The position numbers and the translations under genes were made by a program. This document shows, piece after piece, positions 6,300 through 8,873 of a stretch of 8,873 nt of DNA. This DNA is from Pseudomonadota bacterium (GTDB lineage Bacteria; Desulfobacterota; Desulfobacteria; Desulfobacterales; Desulfobacteraceae): positions 1 through 8,873 of the forward strand of contig JAHJDU010000607.1 in assembly GCA_018812385.1 (NCBI GenBank). Direction: 5' to 3'. Every line of letters begins with the position of its first letter. Position 1 is the first letter of the stretch. Under the pieces are notes generated by a model. It worked only from the letters and a program-made list of their open reading frames with translations. It was not told where the DNA came from and ran no database searches.

Positions 6300-6509
6300 T
6301 TATGGAACAGGGTCAAATCCTCCTGCATGGAAGGGATGACAACGCAGAATTCTTTTTACGGCAAGAGCGGTACCTTTAAGGCTGCCATGTTTTTCGACGG
6401 CCTCCAGGGCATATACCGAACAGGTCGGAAAATAACGGCAGTTTTGTCCTGTTAAAGGGGAGATAAAATATTGATAAAATTTAATAAATATGAATAATAG
6501 CTGTTTCAT
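6300..6509 (-). CDS. yidD: Membrane protein insertion efficiency factor YidD
   Basis: YidD is a small inner-membrane-associated protein that assists YidC-dependent insertion. The 69-residue length is normal for the family. The amphipathic N-terminus (LLFIFIKFYQYFISPLTG) leads into the diagnostic NCRYFPTCSVYALEAVEKHG (residues 22-41), and the C-terminus carries RCHPFHAGGFDPVP. The conserved cysteines are at 23, 29 and 56. The start ATG overlaps the rnpA stop codon by four bases (ATGA), and no independent ribosome binding site is evident, so translation is probably coupled to rnpA. The position between rnpA and yidC is the canonical one. Confidence 0.96.
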   Translation of the reverse strand: MKQLLFIFIKFYQYFISPLTGQNCRYFPTCSVYALEAVEKHGSLKGTALAVKRILRCHPFHAGGFDPVP

Positions 6510-6865
6510 TTATTTATACTGATTAATGCTATTTTTGTAAAAAGTTTATCAAGCTTCTCTATAACCTGCCTGTTGGATAGCGTAGTCAGACCCTTCTTTG
6601 CAATGATATTTATATCATTTGGTCCTGAAATATTCTCTTTATTGTGTCTGAAATATTCTCTAATAATTCTTTTTATCCTGTTGCGCTCTACTGCATTTCC
6701 TACTTTTTTTGATATTGTAATGCCAATTCGATTGTTTTGAGCTGTTCCTTTAAGTACAATTGCTAAAAAGCTGTCTGTATGTACTTTTTCCCCTTGTTTT
6801 GAAAGTGCTAAAAACTGAGCCCTCTTTAGGAGTCTTACCTTTTTTGGAAAACAGAAGTTACTCAA
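6506..6865 (-). CDS. rnpA: Ribonuclease P protein component
   Basis: This is the basic protein subunit that supports the catalytic RNase P RNA in trimming tRNA 5' ends. The 119 residues show the family pattern: N-terminal FPKKVRLLKRAQFLAL, strand NRIGITISKKVGNAVERNR, and the RNR motif ERNRIKRIIREYFR (60-73). The start is a TTG at 6865. There is no Met anywhere else in the protein, and an in-frame TAA lies 12 bases upstream, so TTG is close to forced. AAAGGGA sits a few bases before it, inside the 13-base gap after rpmH. The weak start may help keep this low-abundance protein below L34. The RNase P RNA gene is not in the window. Confidence 0.96.
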   Translation of the reverse strand: MSNFCFPKKVRLLKRAQFLALSKQGEKVHTDSFLAIVLKGTAQNNRIGITISKKVGNAVERNRIKRIIREYFRHNKENISGPNDINIIAKKGLTTLSNRQVIEKLDKLFTKIALISINK

Positions 6866-6878
6866 TAAATCCCTTTAA

Positions 6879-7013
6879 TTAAACGGTAAGTTTTTTTCTT
6901 CCTTTTGCTCTTCTGGCGTTAATGATTCGCCTTCCACCGACAGTGGCCATTCTTTTAAGAAATCCGTGTTTTCTGGTTCTCTTCCGGTTGTGTGGTTGAA
7001 ATGTTCGTTTCAT
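6879..7013 (-). CDS. rpmH: 50S ribosomal protein L34
   Basis: The frame encodes the 44-residue L34 of the large ribosomal subunit. It starts with the universal MKRTFQPHNRKRTRKHGF and ends with the basic RRAKGRKKLTV; the middle has FLKRMATVGGRRIINAR. Length and sequence are typical throughout. The ATG at 7013 has AAGGA ten bases upstream. It is the first gene of the rpmH-rnpA-yidD-yidC-jag-mnmE cluster and lies downstream of a candidate sigma-70 promoter. The rnpA start follows its stop by 13 bases. Confidence 0.98.
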   Translation of the reverse strand: MKRTFQPHNRKRTRKHGFLKRMATVGGRRIINARRAKGRKKLTV

Positions 7014-7043
7014 AAATTAACAATCCTTAACTTAAATTTACTT

Positions 7044-7049
7044 ATTATA
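7044..7049 (-). promoter_or_regulatory. Alternative -10 element for rpmH
   Basis: A perfect TATAAT lies on the minus strand about 30 bases before the rpmH ATG. The best -35 at 17-base spacing is TTATGG, which is poor. It could be a second, weaker start site or a chance match in AT-rich DNA. It would give a very short leader that still contains the AAGGA ribosome binding site. Confidence 0.3.
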
Positions 7050-7082
7050 AACCTTAATGCTGTAAACCATAATAAACATTGC

Positions 7083-7111
7083 ACTTTAATTGATTTTTTA
7101 AAAGTTGTCAA
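7083..7111 (-). promoter_or_regulatory. Sigma-70-type promoter for the rpmH cluster
   Basis: On the minus strand a perfect -35 TTGACA (7111-7106) is followed after exactly 17 bases by TAAAGT (7088-7083), four of six matches to the -10 consensus. Transcription would start near 7076, about 60 bases before the rpmH ATG, and no other gene intervenes. It lies just downstream of the inverted repeat after rng, so the cluster is probably transcribed independently of rng. Confidence 0.6.
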
Positions 7112-7130
7112 GAATAGATTTGTCAGCATC

Positions 7131-7192
7131 TGGGGTCAGGTTTGCATAGTTGCGTTAGATGTAAATAACGCAACTATGCAAGCCTGACCCCA
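7131..7192. repeat. Long inverted repeat directly after rng
   Basis: Arms at 7131-7157 and 7166-7192 pair over 27 positions with a single mismatch (a possible G-U pair at the T near 7141), around an 8-base loop. The outer ends are TGGGGTCAGG and CCTGACCCCA. It lies four bases beyond the rng stop codon. TGGGGTCAGG-ended palindromes remind me of repetitive extragenic or miniature elements mobilised by REP-associated (Y1) transposases, but I cannot confirm this. No U-tract follows on the minus strand, so it is not a textbook terminator, although a stem this long could stall polymerase or protect the rng mRNA 3' end. TGCGTTA within the left arm recurs at 7193-7199 across the rng stop, so alternative pairing is possible. 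Confidence 0.8.
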
Positions 7193-7196
7193 TGCG

Positions 7197-8768
7197 TTAT
7201 TTCAGCAGGGACTCGAAAATATGGTATTCTTCCATGTGGTAATGGGGTTCCGGATAAATGGCAATGGGTTTTGAAAATTGTTTTTCAAGGGAGGAAATCA
7301 GGTGTTTTTCCTTTCCATGTAGCAATTGGGCGATCTCAGGATGCACTTTTACAGTAAATTTATTGCCCATGATATCCTTTGCTTCGCTGACAAGGTCCCT
7401 GTAAATTTTGTGGCAGATGGATTTTCCTGACATAAGATGTCCGTCTCCATTGCAATAAAAACAGGGTTTACAAAGGGTTCGGGTCAGGTTCCGCCGGATT
7501 CTTTTGCGGGTCATCTGCACAAGGCCAAGCTCTGTCAGGGGCAGGATATTGCTCTGGCTCTTGTCATTTTTCATGGCCTCATTCATATGGGCCATGACCT
7601 TTTCCCTGTGCTGCTCTTTTTTCATGTCGATAAAGTCAATAATAATAATACCGCCGATATTTCGCAGCCTTATCTGATAGGCAATCTCTTTTACAGCCTC
7701 AAGGTTGGTTTTAAGGACGGTTTCATCAAAATTGTGTTTTCCCACATACCGGCCAGTATTCACATCAATTGCCACAAGGGCTTCTGTCTGCTCTATGACA
7801 ATAGAACCCCCGGATTTGAGCCATACTTTTTTCTTTAATGCCCTTGCCACATCCCCTTCAATGTTATAGGCATCAAAAATGGATTCTCTTCCCTGGTAAA
7901 GCTCTACTGATAATTTTACATCAGGCATCAATTTTTTTAAAAAATTTTGAATATTTGTATATTCTTCCTTAGAATCAATAATCAGCTTATCAGCTTCATC
8001 GGCCAGAAGATCCCTGACTGCCTTGAAGGTTATAGTAAGCTCTTTATAAATAAGTGATCTAGCAGAGGCTGTCTTATTTTTTGCCAGAATGTCTTCCCAT
8101 GTTTTATTTAAAAAATTTAATTCTTTTTTAATGGTTTCTTTATCAATCCCCTGGGCCTGGGTTCTGAATATATAGCCGAATTTATTTTTCCTGATCGATA
8201 ATAAAAGCTCTTTTAACCTTGCTCTTTCTGCCTCATTTCCTATTTTTTTTGAAATTCCGATGTGGTCAACCGTTGGCAGTAATACCATGTATCGGCCTGC
8301 AAGAGAGATGTGGGTTGTGACCCTGGGGCCTTTGGAGCCAATGGATGATTTGGCTACCTGGACCATGATTTCCTGGCCCTCTGTCAGCAAATCCTCAATA
8401 CTGCACTCCGGGTTTAAAGAGGCTTTCCAGGAGGTACTATTTTCTGCCATATCCCGTGTTTCAATTTCTCCTACGTCCAGTTCAATATCTGTCTCTGTGT
8501 CATTGTCCTGCTCAAATTTCTGATACATTGTATGGCTGGCAGTGTCCAGGACATCGTCCACATAAATAAAGGCTGCCTGGTCAAACCCGATATCCACGAA
8601 TGCTGCCTGCATTCCAGGAAGAACACGCTGCACCCGGCCTTTATAGATGTTTCCGGCAATGGATGTTTCATCTTCCCTTTCAATGAAAACTTCAACAATG
8701 GTGCCGTTTTCAAGAAGTGCTACGCGTGTTTCATGGGGGGCTGCATTTACAACAAGCTCTTTTAACAT
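7197..8768 (-). CDS. rng: Ribonuclease G (RNase E/G family)
   Basis: RNase G is a 5'-end-sensing endoribonuclease that matures 16S rRNA and degrades mRNA. The 523-residue length fits RNase G and lacks the long C-terminal scaffold of RNase E. An S1 domain (about 37-165, GNIYKGRVQRVLPGMQAAFV) is interrupted by an acidic insert (about 75-128). The catalytic core has metal-binding Asp335 in LVAIDVNTG and Asp378 in IIDFIDM, followed by QMTRKRIRRNL and the Zn-link cysteines (C433, C436 and C439 in CKPCFYC). The C-terminal domain is complete to ESLLK. The ATG at 8768 has AAGGA seven bases upstream. This ribosome binding site sits between the start and an 18-bp tandem repeat, so any promoter lies beyond the window or within the repeats. 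Confidence 0.95.
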   Translation of the reverse strand: MLKELVVNAAPHETRVALLENGTIVEVFIEREDETSIAGNIYKGRVQRVLPGMQAAFVDIGFDQAAFIYVDDVLDTASHTMYQKFEQDNDTETDIELDVGEIETRDMAENSTSWKASLNPECSIEDLLTEGQEIMVQVAKSSIGSKGPRVTTHISLAGRYMVLLPTVDHIGISKKIGNEAERARLKELLLSIRKNKFGYIFRTQAQGIDKETIKKELNFLNKTWEDILAKNKTASARSLIYKELTITFKAVRDLLADEADKLIIDSKEEYTNIQNFLKKLMPDVKLSVELYQGRESIFDAYNIEGDVARALKKKVWLKSGGSIVIEQTEALVAIDVNTGRYVGKHNFDETVLKTNLEAVKEIAYQIRLRNIGGIIIIDFIDMKKEQHREKVMAHMNEAMKNDKSQSNILPLTELGLVQMTRKRIRRNLTRTLCKPCFYCNGDGHLMSGKSICHKIYRDLVSEAKDIMGNKFTVKVHPEIAQLLHGKEKHLISSLEKQFSKPIAIYPEPHYHMEEYHIFESLLK

Positions 8769-8872
8769 GGGGTTATCCTTGTTTTACGTGTGACCTTTAT
8801 GTTACGTGTGACCTTTATGTTACGTGTGACCTTTATGTTACGTGTGACCTTTATGTTACGTGTGACCTTTAT
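8762..8872 (-). CDS. Possible 3' end of an upstream gene with a hexapeptide-repeat tail
   Basis: Of the three minus-strand frames through the tandem repeat only one is open. It reads IKVTRN repeatedly from the window edge, then KTRITPC, and stops at a TAA (8764-8762) overlapping the first rng codons by seven bases. This would suit the C-terminus of an upstream co-transcribed gene with a basic repeat tail and coupled translation. It could equally be non-coding repeat DNA that happens to stay open because the unit is a multiple of three. The upstream gene lies outside the window. Confidence 0.25.
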   Translation of the reverse strand: MKVTRNIKVTRNIKVTRNIKVTRNIKVTRKTRITPC

Positions 8873-8873
8873 G
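8784..8873. repeat. 18-bp perfect tandem repeat, at least five copies
   Basis: Five identical head-to-tail copies of TTACGTGTGACCTTTATG fill 8784-8801, 8802-8819, 8820-8837, 8838-8855 and 8856-8873. The array is cut by the window edge, so the true copy number is unknown. The absence of any mismatch points to recent or ongoing expansion by slippage. The array ends 15 bases before the rng start codon, just outside its ribosome binding site. There are no spacers, so it is not a CRISPR array. Confidence 0.95.

Noticed and set aside
7131..7192. Standard intrinsic terminator for rng
   Set aside because: The stem is long, but no U-tract follows it in the minus-strand direction. It is listed as an inverted repeat.
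7014..7200. Replication origin or DnaA-box cluster next to rpmH
   Set aside because: No TTATCCACA-like boxes were seen and rng, not dnaA, is the neighbour, although rpmH is often near the origin in other bacteria.
8784..8873. CRISPR array
   Set aside because: The repeats are contiguous with no spacers and the unit is only 18 bp.

Overview
The window reads as bacterial chromosome from a Gram-negative, moderately AT-rich organism. YidC carries the large periplasmic domain typical of Gram-negatives. My best guess is a sulfate-reducing Desulfobacterales-type deltaproteobacterium (Desulfobacterota). That guess rests on remembered gene neighbourhood and protein style; no 16S gene or other marker here proves it. 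All confidently called genes lie on the minus strand, so transcription runs from right to left.

Right to left: the window edge cuts a perfect 18-bp tandem repeat (8784-8873). Directly after it come rng (ribonuclease G), then a long inverted repeat touching the rng stop codon (7131-7192), then a promoter-bearing gap. Next is the classic cluster rpmH (44 aa, L34)-rnpA-yidD-yidC-jag-mnmE, with overlaps or short gaps between most members. Two less characterised genes follow mnmE: a cysteine-rich YkgJ-like protein and a small uncharacterised protein whose start lies inside the end of its neighbour.

The cluster is coherent. L34 and the RNase P protein serve translation and tRNA maturation. YidD and YidC serve membrane-protein insertion. 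Jag (KhpB/EloR-like) is an RNA-binding protein habitually encoded beside yidC. MnmE modifies the wobble uridine of certain tRNAs. RNase G, encoded upstream, processes rRNA and mRNA. No dnaA, parA/parB or DnaA-box cluster is visible, so nearness to the replication origin is not shown.

The left 1.16 kb has no long ORF and is visibly richer in A+T. It is not featureless. It holds a GC-rich hairpin, a 21-codon ORF behind an excellent Shine-Dalgarno sequence, two copies of the same operator-like dyad (AATAGGTA-N4-TACCTATT), a nested inverted repeat, a plausible 59-aa plus-strand ORF, and a 35-aa minus-strand frame that looks like a remnant of a flavin-reductase-type protein. I found no convincing complete new defence, mobile or metabolic system. 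The most unusual items are the tandem repeat before rng, the inverted repeat at the rng stop, the paired dyads, and the repeat-built linker of Jag.
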